From contig NZ_JALKAZ010000001.1 in NCBI RefSeq assembly GCF_023016005.1, positions 1,612,001 to 1,676,000 of the forward strand: a DNA stretch of 64,000 nucleotides, read 5' to 3'. Below are positions 56,312-64,000 of this stretch, piece by piece. Numbering within the stretch: the first letter of the stretch is position 1; each line of letters opens with the position of its first letter. This stretch comes from Erythrobacter sp. F6033. Lineage in GTDB: Bacteria > Pseudomonadota > Alphaproteobacteria > Sphingomonadales > Sphingomonadaceae. The translations under genes were made by a program, and so were the position numbers. The notes under the pieces were generated by a model that was not told the DNA's origin, ran no database searches, and saw nothing but the letters and a program-made list of their open reading frames with translations.

Positions 56312-57793
56312 TCAGCGCCCGCGAACGACCAGCTTAACTTTCTGCCCCGCGCGCAGAGTGTCGCTTGATCCCATGGCGTTGAGCACCCGGAAACGTTCGA
56401 CCTGATTCGAATCGTAAGCCATGCGCCGCGCAAGTGAGCTGACCGTATCGCCGCGCTGAACAGTAACCACATCGATTTTCCGAGGTATCACCGCACTCGC
56501 TTCGCGCTGACTGATCCGGCGCATCGATTGGAACATCGAAGAAAACGCATTTGACCGGCCCGCGGGCGTGATCGCCTGAAAGTGATAAGCGCGATCGTTC
56601 GAAAACTCATACGCGAAAATCGTCACATCAACCTGGCTGTTGCCATTGTTGACCCGAGCCGTGCCGTAAGCAGCGCGAATCCCATTAACGGTAGTGCGCT
56701 GAATGCTGGAAGGCGCGAGATTGTTATTCTCACCGCCCAAAGTGGTGAACTGTTGGCGGACATAGCTGTCGAGATCGCCGGCATAAGGGGCCAAAGTCAG
56801 TTGCGCCTTACCGCTTTGGCCATTGATGCTGACCGCGCGAGTGCCGTTGACCATGTAAAAGCCCTGCGGCGCGGTGAATGAAAGCATCAGTTCGGGATGA
56901 ATAAACTGGCTGCCTTCGATCACGCCTTGCTCAGGATCATCGCCGTAAATCATGCCATCAATGCGAGACAGGAATGTGTCGCGATTGGTTGCACCGCTGG
57001 CCAGACCTTCGGTTTTCGCAAGCGCGGTCCGAACGCGGCTGGCCGGATCGGGGTGTGTTGAAGCCCATTCCGGCACCGAAGCGTTGTTTCGACCTTGAAG
57101 CCGGGCGTCCAGTGAATTTTGCGCCGCGAGGCTCGCAAGCACGGTGCTCATCGCCTTTGGATCATAGCCTGCACGCTGAAGATAAAGGATGCCCAGATCA
57201 TCGGCCTCTAGTTCCTGACTGCGCGAAAATCGTAGCGTAAGCAGCTGCGATCCCTGCAAAAATCCGCGCGAGACCGTATTGCCGATCGAACTGTCGCCAA
57301 GCAGGATTGAGCTACCGATTGCCCCAAGCACACCGAGGATGGAATTGCGCTGAGCGGCTTGTTGGCGGCGCTGCGAATGCCGCGCGGCAACATGGCCGAC
57401 TTCGTGCCCCAGAACGCCGGCAAGCTCCGCTTCATTATTCATCAATGAAACAAGCTGGCGAGTGGAATAGATATAGCCGCCTGGAACTGCGAAGGCATTG
57501 TTGACCGGGCTGTTCAACAAGCTGACCGTAAAGCTATCGCGCGCGTTGCCTAGTCCGGATTGCACGGCGATATTCTTGCCAACCTGTTCGACATAGGCGG
57601 CCTGAGGTCCCGACATTGCCCCACCAAATTCGGAGAGCAATTGCGGATGATATTGCGCGCCCTGCTGCGCTTCTTGTTGGGTGATCGGTGTGGACGCCGA
57701 CGGAACGGAGCCGCCTCCGCCCATGCAGCCACTTAACGCAAGAGCAAGCGGTGCAGTCCCCGCGATCAGAAATTTTCGTGATGTTTTCGACAC
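56312..57793 (-). CDS. M48 metalloprotease lipoprotein with LysM-like C-terminus
   Basis: 493 residues. A lipobox (LALALSGC, Cys23) marks a lipoprotein of the outer membrane or periplasm. The zinc motif HEVGH at 130-134 and the third ligand in QELEADDLG make an active peptidase likely, as in BepA/LoiP. The C-terminus (about 445-490, VVTVQRGDTVSSLARRM) is LysM-like and may hold the enzyme to peptidoglycan. A middle region of about 150 residues is of unknown fold. Confidence 0.85.
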   Translation of the reverse strand: MSKTSRKFLIAGTAPLALALSGCMGGGGSVPSASTPITQQEAQQGAQYHPQLLSEFGGAMSGPQAAYVEQVGKNIAVQSGLGNARDSFTVSLLNSPVNNAFAVPGGYIYSTRQLVSLMNNEAELAGVLGHEVGHVAARHSQRRQQAAQRNSILGVLGAIGSSILLGDSSIGNTVSRGFLQGSQLLTLRFSRSQELEADDLGILYLQRAGYDPKAMSTVLASLAAQNSLDARLQGRNNASVPEWASTHPDPASRVRTALAKTEGLASGATNRDTFLSRIDGMIYGDDPEQGVIEGSQFIHPELMLSFTAPQGFYMVNGTRAVSINGQSGKAQLTLAPYAGDLDSYVRQQFTTLGGENNNLAPSSIQRTTVNGIRAAYGTARVNNGNSQVDVTIFAYEFSNDRAYHFQAITPAGRSNAFSSMFQSMRRISQREASAVIPRKIDVVTVQRGDTVSSLARRMAYDSNQVERFRVLNAMGSSDTLRAGQKVKLVVRGR

Positions 57794-57931
57794 TTGCTCT
57801 CTCCTCTTTACGATCTCCGCGCCCCACCCCGCGCTATCAATCTGTCTCTGTTGTAGACATGACTATCGGGCAAGCGATGCCATGCGGCAACCCTTTGGTA
57901 AGGATGACAAACTGTAAAATCTTGCTTCGGG

Positions 57932-58891
57932 TTAGCCGCCGAGCTGTAGAAAACGCTCTTCACGTGTGCGGATCAACGTCTCGCTCGGAAGATCGGCCAG
58001 AGCGTCCAATTCCTCGCTCAAAGCTTTACCAAGACTGGCAGCCATCATCGCTGGATCACGGTGCGCACCGCCCGCTGGCTCTTTTACGATCCGGTCGATC
58101 ACTTTCAGACGTTTGAGGTGCTGCGCGGTCACTTTCATGGCCTGCGCTGCTTCCGATGCTTTGTCCGATGTCCGCCAAAGGATCGATGCGCAGCCTTCCG
58201 GTGAGATCACCGAGTAAATCGAATGCTCAAGCATCAGGACGCGCTCGGCACTTGCCAGAGCAACGGCTCCGCCAGAGCCGCCCTCGCCTACGATGACCGA
58301 TACCATCGGGACGGGAAGCGCGAGGCAAGCCTCGGTCGAACGGGCAATCGCTTCTGCCTGACCGCGTTCTTCGGCTTCGATGCCCGGAAACGCGCCGGAA
58401 GTATCGACCAAGGTCACAACCGGTAGGCCAAAACGGCCCGCCATTTCCATCAGGCGGATCGATTTGCGATACCCCTCTGGTTTACCCATGCCGAAATTGT
58501 GTTTGATCCGGCTTTGGGTGTCATTGCCCTTTTCATGCCCGATCAGCATGACGCGCCTGTTTTGGCCCTTGGGGCCTTTCAATTTCGCAAAGCCCCCCAT
58601 GATTGCGAGGTCATCACCGAAATAGCGATCCCCGCCGAGCGGCATAAACTCTTCAAACGCAAAATCAGCATAGTCGCGGAAATGCGGCCGCTCCGGATGC
58701 CGGGCCACCTGCGTTTTTTGCCACGGTGTAAGCGAGGCATAGGTGCTGGCCAAAAGATCCGCGCTCTTGGTTTCAAGCCGCGCGATCTCGCTGGAGATAT
58801 CCACCTCATCGTTTTCACTGGCACTGCGCAGTTCGGCGATGCGCTCTTCGAGTTGAGCGACGGGTTTCTCGAAATCGAGGTAGGAAGTCAT
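57932..58891 (-). CDS. accA: Acetyl-CoA carboxylase carboxyltransferase subunit alpha
   Basis: 319 residues. It passes carboxyl to acetyl-CoA for fatty acid synthesis. [33 protein letters not shown] and [14 protein letters not shown] form the active-site runs. The start at 58891 ([18 protein letters not shown]) is the family start. An upstream open extension is discounted. It follows xerD by 52 bp on the same strand. Confidence 0.97.
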   Translation of the reverse strand: MTSYLDFEKPVAQLEERIAELRSASENDEVDISSEIARLETKSADLLASTYASLTPWQKTQVARHPERPHFRDYADFAFEEFMPLGGDRYFGDDLAIMGGFAKLKGPKGQNRRVMLIGHEKGNDTQSRIKHNFGMGKPEGYRKSIRLMEMAGRFGLPVVTLVDTSGAFPGIEAEERGQAEAIARSTEACLALPVPMVSVIVGEGGSGGAVALASAERVLMLEHSIYSVISPEGCASILWRTSDKASEAAQAMKVTAQHLKRLKVIDRIVKEPAGGAHRDPAMMAASLGKALSEELDALADLPSETLIRTREERFLQLGG

Positions 58892-58943
58892 GGCACACCC
58901 GCTAATCCCATCCACGGCCTGTAGCAAGGGGAATGGTCGTCTA

Positions 58944-59819
58944 TCACCTGTTGGCAAGCGGGTGGCGCGCATTGACCAGGGATACCAATCGGGCGGCATC
59001 GACATGCGTGTATATCTGCGTTGTGGCTATATCGGCATGGCCAAGCAGGGTTTGTAGCACCCTCAGGTCTGCCCCGCCCTCAAGCAGGTGCGTGGCGAAG
59101 GCATGGCGCAGGACATGCGGGCTAATTCCTGTCGGATCGAGGCCAGCTCTCGCGGCGAGCTCCTTGAGCAATTGGAACAATCGCACGCGGCTGAGATGTT
59201 TTCCTCTGCGTGAAGGGAATAAGAACCGGGACGCTGGCTCGCGGGGCCGAACAGACAGCCATTTCTGCAATGCCTCGCGCGCGCGATCGCTTACCGGCAC
59301 CATTCGCGCCGCTCCGCCTTTGCCCGTCACTGTAATCAAAGGGGCATCGCGCGGCACCGCGCTTACAGGTAGAGAAACAAGCTCGGTCGCCCGCAATCCA
59401 GAGCCGTAGAGCATCTCCAAAAGAACAAGCTGCCTCAGCCCCGCAGGTTTGCCGCTTTGCGCCTCAAACTCGGCGCGCTCCATCAACGCTTCTACTTGTT
59501 CATGCGACAGAACTTTCGGCAGCGGGCGACTGGTTCGCGGATTGGGCAGCGCGCCAGATGGGTCATCTTCACGCCACCCCTCATCAACGGCGAAACCGAA
59601 AAACTGCCGTAAAGTCGATGACTTACGCGCCACCGTTGACGGAGCGAGTGCGCTCCATTCGCCTGCGAGCTTGGCGACTTGCGCGCGCGATGCCTCGGCT
59701 AAATCCCCAAGCGATTCTTCGGCACCGGAAAGATCGCGGGCATAAGCGGCGAGTGTATTTGCAGCCGCCCCTCGTTCAGCTGCCAGCATATCCAGAAAGG
59801 CCCGCGTGGCTGCCGACAC
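58944..59819 (-). CDS. xerD: Tyrosine recombinase XerD
   Basis: 291 residues. The full catalytic set is present: Arg143, Lys167, His235, Arg238, His261, Tyr270. The N-terminal core-binding domain is of normal size. It resolves chromosome dimers at dif with XerC. Standard length and position next to accA argue against a phage integrase. It starts 8 bp after the large exported protein. Confidence 0.9.
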   Translation of the reverse strand: MSAATRAFLDMLAAERGAAANTLAAYARDLSGAEESLGDLAEASRAQVAKLAGEWSALAPSTVARKSSTLRQFFGFAVDEGWREDDPSGALPNPRTSRPLPKVLSHEQVEALMERAEFEAQSGKPAGLRQLVLLEMLYGSGLRATELVSLPVSAVPRDAPLITVTGKGGAARMVPVSDRAREALQKWLSVRPREPASRFLFPSRRGKHLSRVRLFQLLKELAARAGLDPTGISPHVLRHAFATHLLEGGADLRVLQTLLGHADIATTQIYTHVDAARLVSLVNARHPLANR

Positions 59820-59827
59820 CGCCGGTA

Positions 59828-61720
59828 TCAGGCCCGCGAGACCGCTTCTGCTGCGATCATCCGGGCTTCCGCCTCTAAGCCAACGCGTCGCAATGCAGAG
59901 GTGATGTGATAGAGATGAAGCGGAGTCATTTGCGACCAGCTTTCCCCTTGCATGCCCAACCCGGCCAGCATGGCGACAAGAGTGCGGTTCTGAACCTCTG
60001 CCGCGCGCTCAATTGTGCGGGTCCAACGGGTCGTCCGGCTCAGATCAATACCAAGCGCGCCCTCCATGGATTCGCGCTCTGCCCCGCTCAGTCTATCGAG
60101 GCCCGCGAGGCCCGCGACTAGGAATGCGGAGGCCAAACCATCGGCGCTTTCATCATTGTCGGCAAATGTATCCAGCGCTTCGAGATCCGCTGATCCCGCA
60201 CCAGCCGTGCCCACAGCCAGCAAGGCCCAACCCATGCTGCCATCAGCCATCATTCCGCGCCAAGCCGCTGCATCGCGATCAAGACCGGCAGACAACATCG
60301 AACTGATCAAAGCACCAGAATAACCCGCCAAGTCTTCAGCCGGTGAAATGCGCGCCGCTGCATATGCAGTTGTTATCAACCCGGCATAGCTGCGCTCTTC
60401 ACCCCATACACTTTGCATGGCGGCGATCCTGTCGTTCGTTCGCGCTGCGACATAGGCATCACGCAATGATCGCGCGATAGTACCAGCTTCTCCGCCAATC
60501 GCGTTGTCTGCGTAAACCTGACTGTAGAAATCGACCATCGCATTTGCCGATAGAATGCCGTCCTGCGCCGCGGTTTGCACCCATGGCTCACGCATCGCCA
60601 ATGGCAGCATTGGAGCGGCGGCGGCCGACCGCGCAAAATAGCCCGCATTTGGTCCATCCATCGCAGCGTTTAGCAACCCTTGGGGAACCTCTTCTCCGAC
60701 AGCGTTAGCCAGAGCAAACCGCCATGGGGTCAAGTCTTCAACTGCATCCCATTCGATCTCCACCGCGCGCCGCCCGCGCCCTGCGGCTCCGGCGTAGCGC
60801 TGCGCCAGTAGCAGATCGATTTCCGGTGCAATTTCGTTTTCAATCCCGCGATCAAGCTGCGACGCGGCCAACGCGCCTTCGCCTGCATAGGCATTGCAGA
60901 TAGCCTGCATCATCACCCATTGTGGATCTTCCCGCACGCCGCCCTGCAATCGGACAGCAGGGCAAGCGCCATTGAAGTCAGTCAGAGCAACATAAGAAGT
61001 TAGCGCCTGACTGGTCAGCGCGGTGTCCCAGTTACCTGTGTCCACGTCTTGAGCAATCGCCCGCGCAACGGCGAATTCGCCCATACGATTGAGAACACCC
61101 GCGCGCAGGTCTGCAAATTCTACCGGATTCATGCCGTCGGGTGCAGCCAATCGACTGGCCAAGGCACGGCGCACAAGGATATGCCCCCAGCGCGATACCA
61201 TCGGTTTTTTCGTGCCTGCCAAAATCGCTCTGACCAAAGAGGCTGGCTGTTTTCCAAGCGAAGCGGTTGCCAAGCCGCCTTCTTCCGGTGTCAACAGCCC
61301 GACTTGCGAAAGCGAACGCCGTGCCGCCGGCGGAATGTCGAACTTCGGTTTTAGACCGAGGCGGTCATCAAGCTCATCCGGAGTGAGCGCTTCAAGCTCT
61401 TCGAGGCTTGGCAATCCACTTAGCTCATCGCCTGAAAGCGTGGGCACTGGCGGTAAACCACCGGGCGCCGCAGCCGGGGCGGGAACCGCCGGATTGCCTG
61501 GCGTGACGGGCGGCGCCGAACCTGGCGCAGGCGCAGCAGTGGGAAGCGCGGTGGGTGGCGGCGTAGGCGTCGGCGCTGGTGCAGGATCGTCAAATCCGGG
61601 CGGCAAAAGCGATTCAGGCGCGTCTTGCGCCGTCGCGAGACTAGTCGCCAAGATACCGCCGGTAGCACCCAAAACGCCCAGCGCCCCTGCACTTGCCAAC
61701 CAATAATTACGCCGCATCAT
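59828..61720 (-). CDS. Large exported protein of unknown function
   Basis: 630 residues. A signal peptide or anchor (ASAGALGVLGATGGILATSLATAQ) precedes a Pro/Ala/Thr-rich spacer (about 40-95) and then some 500 residues of helical repeats rich in Ala, Leu and Gly, without a recognised motif. A scaffold or binding protein of the periplasm is one guess. It is coupled to the 61-residue membrane gene upstream (ATGA overlap) and lies 8 bp before xerD, so it is in an operon with accA. The adjoining aroKB genes are divergent. Confidence 0.6.
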   Translation of the reverse strand: MMRRNYWLASAGALGVLGATGGILATSLATAQDAPESLLPPGFDDPAPAPTPTPPPTALPTAAPAPGSAPPVTPGNPAVPAPAAAPGGLPPVPTLSGDELSGLPSLEELEALTPDELDDRLGLKPKFDIPPAARRSLSQVGLLTPEEGGLATASLGKQPASLVRAILAGTKKPMVSRWGHILVRRALASRLAAPDGMNPVEFADLRAGVLNRMGEFAVARAIAQDVDTGNWDTALTSQALTSYVALTDFNGACPAVRLQGGVREDPQWVMMQAICNAYAGEGALAASQLDRGIENEIAPEIDLLLAQRYAGAAGRGRRAVEIEWDAVEDLTPWRFALANAVGEEVPQGLLNAAMDGPNAGYFARSAAAAPMLPLAMREPWVQTAAQDGILSANAMVDFYSQVYADNAIGGEAGTIARSLRDAYVAARTNDRIAAMQSVWGEERSYAGLITTAYAAARISPAEDLAGYSGALISSMLSAGLDRDAAAWRGMMADGSMGWALLAVGTAGAGSADLEALDTFADNDESADGLASAFLVAGLAGLDRLSGAERESMEGALGIDLSRTTRWTRTIERAAEVQNRTLVAMLAGLGMQGESWSQMTPLHLYHITSALRRVGLEAEARMIAAEAVSRA

Positions 61721-61902
61721 TCACTCTCCGCAGCTGCGCCGGGCACAGTCACCGTCTGAACAATCGGACGGATCGGTTCTTCTCCGCCATCGATATAGGC
61801 AAGCGCCAAAATTCCAACCACTAATGCAGCGATCAGCCAAGGCACGCGGCCCCGGCTGCGCGCTTTGCTGTGTGCAAGAGAAGAATGCGACCTGTTTGCC
61901 AT
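61717..61902 (-). CDS. Small single-pass membrane protein
   Basis: 61 residues. A basic N-terminus (SKARSRGRVP) precedes one hydrophobic helix (about 22-38) and a short acidic periplasmic tail. It overlaps the next gene by 4 bp (ATGA) and is 38 bp from divergent aroK. The pairing with the 630-residue gene suggests a shared role. No function is known. Confidence 0.6.
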   Translation of the reverse strand: MANRSHSSLAHSKARSRGRVPWLIAALVVGILALAYIDGGEEPIRPIVQTVTVPGAAAESE

Positions 61903-61940
61903 ATTGCGCGCGCTCTACCCCATCTATAGGCCATGCCGCA

Positions 61941-62507
61941 ATGACTGCAGAGACCTCTTTAAACGACGCAGATATCGATCGGATTGCGGCGCGGATTGAC
62001 CGCCCCGTGGTGTTGATCGGCCTTATGGGCGCAGGAAAGTCGACTGTCGGCCGCCGCCTCGCCGCGATGCTGGGCCGCGATTTCATTGATGCCGATGACG
62101 CGATAGAGGACGCCGCTCAGCGTAAAATCTCCGAAATTTTCGAAGAATTTGGCGAAGCCTATTTCCGCGATGGGGAACGCCGCGTGATCGCCCGTCTGAT
62201 AGAAGAGAACAGCGGTGTTATCGCAACAGGTGGAGGCGCATTCGTCGATCCAGAAACGCGTGCCTTGATTCTGGAAAAGGCGATTGCCGTTTGGATCGAC
62301 TGCGATTTGGACACTCTGGTCGAACGGACATCACGGCGGAACCACAGGCCGCTGCTTCGCAATGGCGATCCACGCGAGATACTGGGCAGGCTCATCAAAG
62401 AACGCGGGCCGCTTTACAGTCAGGCTCAGGTCCGGGTGCTGAGCGAAGATGGCCCACACAATGATACAGCAAAATTGATTATCGAGGCGATAGACCAATG
62501 GATGTGA
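61941..62507 (+). CDS. aroK: Shikimate kinase
   Basis: 188 residues. Walker A GLMGAGKST (27-35), DADDAIE, RDGERRV and the lid RRNHRPLL are present. It phosphorylates shikimate in aromatic amino acid synthesis. The last 10 bp overlap aroB. The ATG at 61941 is preferred to an earlier frame opening with no likeness. Confidence 0.96.
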   Translation: MTAETSLNDADIDRIAARIDRPVVLIGLMGAGKSTVGRRLAAMLGRDFIDADDAIEDAAQRKISEIFEEFGEAYFRDGERRVIARLIEENSGVIATGGGAFVDPETRALILEKAIAVWIDCDLDTLVERTSRRNHRPLLRNGDPREILGRLIKERGPLYSQAQVRVLSEDGPHNDTAKLIIEAIDQWM

Positions 62508-63637
62508 TCCCTGTTTCCCTCGCGGGGCGCAGTTACGATGTGATGATCGAGCGCGGCTGCGTTCTGGAAAGTTTCGCCGCAAGCGCAGGAGACTACCTCA
62601 CAAGCTATCGTACGACCGGACAGACTGAAGCCCGCAAGGTCCCGATTGTTGCGGACACAAACACACACCGCATCTTCAAAACCGCCATTGAGCAGAGCTT
62701 AGACTCGAACGGGTTTTGCGCCGACTGGTTTGTGGTTGAGCCGGGAGAAGGTGCGAAAAGCTGGGCCGTTCTGGAGCAGCTGACGGACTGGTTGTTGGAA
62801 CTCGGCATCACCCGTTCGGACAATGTCATCGCGCTTGGCGGCGGCGTTGTTGGTGATCTGACGGGCTTTGCTTGTGCTGTGCTGAAACGCGGCTGCGGCT
62901 TTGTGCAGATCCCAACCACACTGTTGGCGCAGGTTGATAGCTCAGTCGGCGGAAAAACCGCCATCAACACGCGGGCTGGAAAAAACCTGATCGGGGCTTT
63001 CCATCAACCCGTCGCTGTTCTGATTGACCCATTGGTGCTCGACACACTGCCCGACCGTGAAATGCGCGCAGGTTATGCCGAAGTGATCAAATACGGGCTG
63101 CTCGGCGATGCTGCATTTTTTAATTGGCTTGCCGAAAATGGCACCGATGTTCTGGCCCGCGAACCGAGCACCCTTGCCCATGCCATCGCAACCAGCATCC
63201 GCGCGAAGGCCGCTATCGTTGCAGAGGATGAGCGCGAGACGACGGGCGTTCGGGCTCTGCTTAACTTGGGCCATACATTCGGGCATGCCTTGGAGGCAGA
63301 GACAGGGTTTTCCGATCGCCTTCTCCACGGCGAAGCGGTTGCGACCGGAATGGTACTCGCCGCGCATTACTCGGCGCGGCGCGGTGAACTCTCACAATCC
63401 GATGCTGAACGTGCGAGGCAGGCTATCGCTGCAGCAGGCTTGCCTGCCGAGCTCGCGAAGCTTGGCATAACGTGTTCCGGCACGGCTCTTGCCGATCACA
63501 TGCGCCACGACAAAAAAATGGAAGGCGGCACGCTGCCGTTCCTGCTGCTCAAATCCATCGGGCAAGCCTATCTTGCACGCGACGTAGAACTGTCAGACAT
63601 CGCCGAATTTCTCGATGCACAATTGGTGAAGCAATGA
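62498..63637 (+). CDS. aroB: 3-dehydroquinate synthase
   Basis: 379 residues. The NAD-binding GGGVVGDLTGF and metal ligands in KYGLL, HTFGHALE and HGEAVATGM are seen. It turns DAHP into 3-dehydroquinate. It overlaps aroK by 10 bp and the cyclase gene by 4 bp, so the three are one operon. Confidence 0.98.
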   Translation: MDVIPVSLAGRSYDVMIERGCVLESFAASAGDYLTSYRTTGQTEARKVPIVADTNTHRIFKTAIEQSLDSNGFCADWFVVEPGEGAKSWAVLEQLTDWLLELGITRSDNVIALGGGVVGDLTGFACAVLKRGCGFVQIPTTLLAQVDSSVGGKTAINTRAGKNLIGAFHQPVAVLIDPLVLDTLPDREMRAGYAEVIKYGLLGDAAFFNWLAENGTDVLAREPSTLAHAIATSIRAKAAIVAEDERETTGVRALLNLGHTFGHALEAETGFSDRLLHGEAVATGMVLAAHYSARRGELSQSDAERARQAIAAAGLPAELAKLGITCSGTALADHMRHDKKMEGGTLPFLLLKSIGQAYLARDVELSDIAEFLDAQLVKQ

Positions 63638-64000
63638 CGCGCTTCATCGATCTCTCGATCCCCATCACCAATGATGTGATCTCTGATCCAGAAGTGATGC
63701 GGCCCAAAATCCAGTACATGACGCATGAAGATACATGGGCGCAGATCGCCATGTTCTTTCCGGGTTTAGAGAAGGATGACTTGCCCGATGGCGAAGGCTG
63801 GGCCGTTGAAATGCTCGAGCTTTCAACACACAACGGCACCCATATGGATGCGCCGTGGCACTACCATTCCACCACCGACGATGGCGCGAACCCCGCGCCG
63901 AGCATTGATGAGGCACCGCTAGACCGGTTTTTAAGGCCGGGAGTGAAGCTCGATTTTTCGCATATGCCGCATGGGCATGTGGTCACCGCGTTTGAACTCG
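63634..64000 (+). CDS. Cyclase-family protein (kynurenine-formamidase-like), partial
   Basis: The first 122 codons are in the window and the gene runs past its end. The metal motif STHNGTHMDAPWHY (His, Asp, His) identifies the cyclase/kynurenine-formamidase superfamily. The start overlaps the aroB stop (ATGA). The substrate cannot be decided from this part. Confidence 0.8.
   Translation, partial: MTRFIDLSIPITNDVISDPEVMRPKIQYMTHEDTWAQIAMFFPGLEKDDLPDGEGWAVEMLELSTHNGTHMDAPWHYHSTTDDGANPAPSIDEAPLDRFLRPGVKLDFSHMPHGHVVTAFEL

Noticed and set aside
58944..59819. Phage or island integrase
   Set aside because: Length, catalytic set and place next to accA fit housekeeping XerD. No phage gene or att repeat is near.

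Overview
The window reads as chromosomal backbone of an alphaproteobacterium of the order Sphingomonadales, most like the Erythrobacteraceae (Erythrobacter/Altererythrobacter group). This rests on moderate-to-high GC, protein-level resemblance, and marker neighbourhoods: zauP-zapA-6S RNA-ygfA, recG-sdhE-mfd, and a divL-tsaE-amgK-murU-addB-addA operon beside ahcY and trxA. About 60 protein genes, four tRNAs (Leu-CAA, Asp-GUC, Asn-GUU, Arg-ACG) and one 6S RNA are supported. I see no prophage, insertion sequence, CRISPR array or rRNA.

Layout. 1-2.3 kb: tail of a zinc alcohol dehydrogenase, tRNA-Leu, an inositol-monophosphatase-family gene, efp and a small exported protein. 2.3-10.1 kb: a long leftward central-carbon cluster (tkt, gap, pgk, three small enzyme-like genes, class I aldolase, a ThiE-like gene, a proline-rich membrane peptide). 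10.3-13.1 kb: rightward zauP-zapA, 6S RNA, 5-formyl-THF cyclo-ligase, a DUF2842 protein and a ThuA-domain protein. 13.1-18.6 kb, leftward: tRNA-Asp, the E1-alpha, E1-beta and E2 subunits of a branched-chain-type 2-oxoacid dehydrogenase, thyA and a DUF3429 protein. 18.6-23.7 kb: SDR, ABC1/UbiB-family kinase with a candidate general-stress promoter, DUF885 peptidase-like lipoprotein or exported protein, LMW phosphatase and a small membrane protein. 23.7-33.6 kb: recG, sdhE, mfd, an unrecognised gene, a lone EAL protein, NAD kinase, tRNA-Asn and a TauE-type permease. 33.6-39.7 kb: secA, two exported proteins, argJ and a second inositol-monophosphatase-family gene.

39.8-53.4 kb is the most coherent block. 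A leftward operon whose every junction overlaps by 4-8 bp runs from a DivL-like tyrosine-containing histidine-kinase homologue through tsaE, amgK, murU, addB and addA, with trxA just beyond. Upstream of it lie ahcY, a strong terminator and a palindromic operator. 53.6-64 kb: peroxiredoxin and folE sharing a terminator, tRNA-Arg, mutT, two Flp pilins, an M48 protease with a LysM end, accA, xerD, a large exported protein of unknown function, then rightward aroK-aroB and the start of a cyclase gene.

The genes serve central carbon flow, folate/thymidylate and methyl-cycle metabolism, cell-cycle and division control, DNA repair, envelope turnover and protein export. The best leads for new biology are the DivL-like kinase at the head of its overlapped operon, the operator before ahcY, and two unrecognised proteins (29757-30770 and 59828-61720). 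Nothing clearly novel at the level of a complete unknown system was found.
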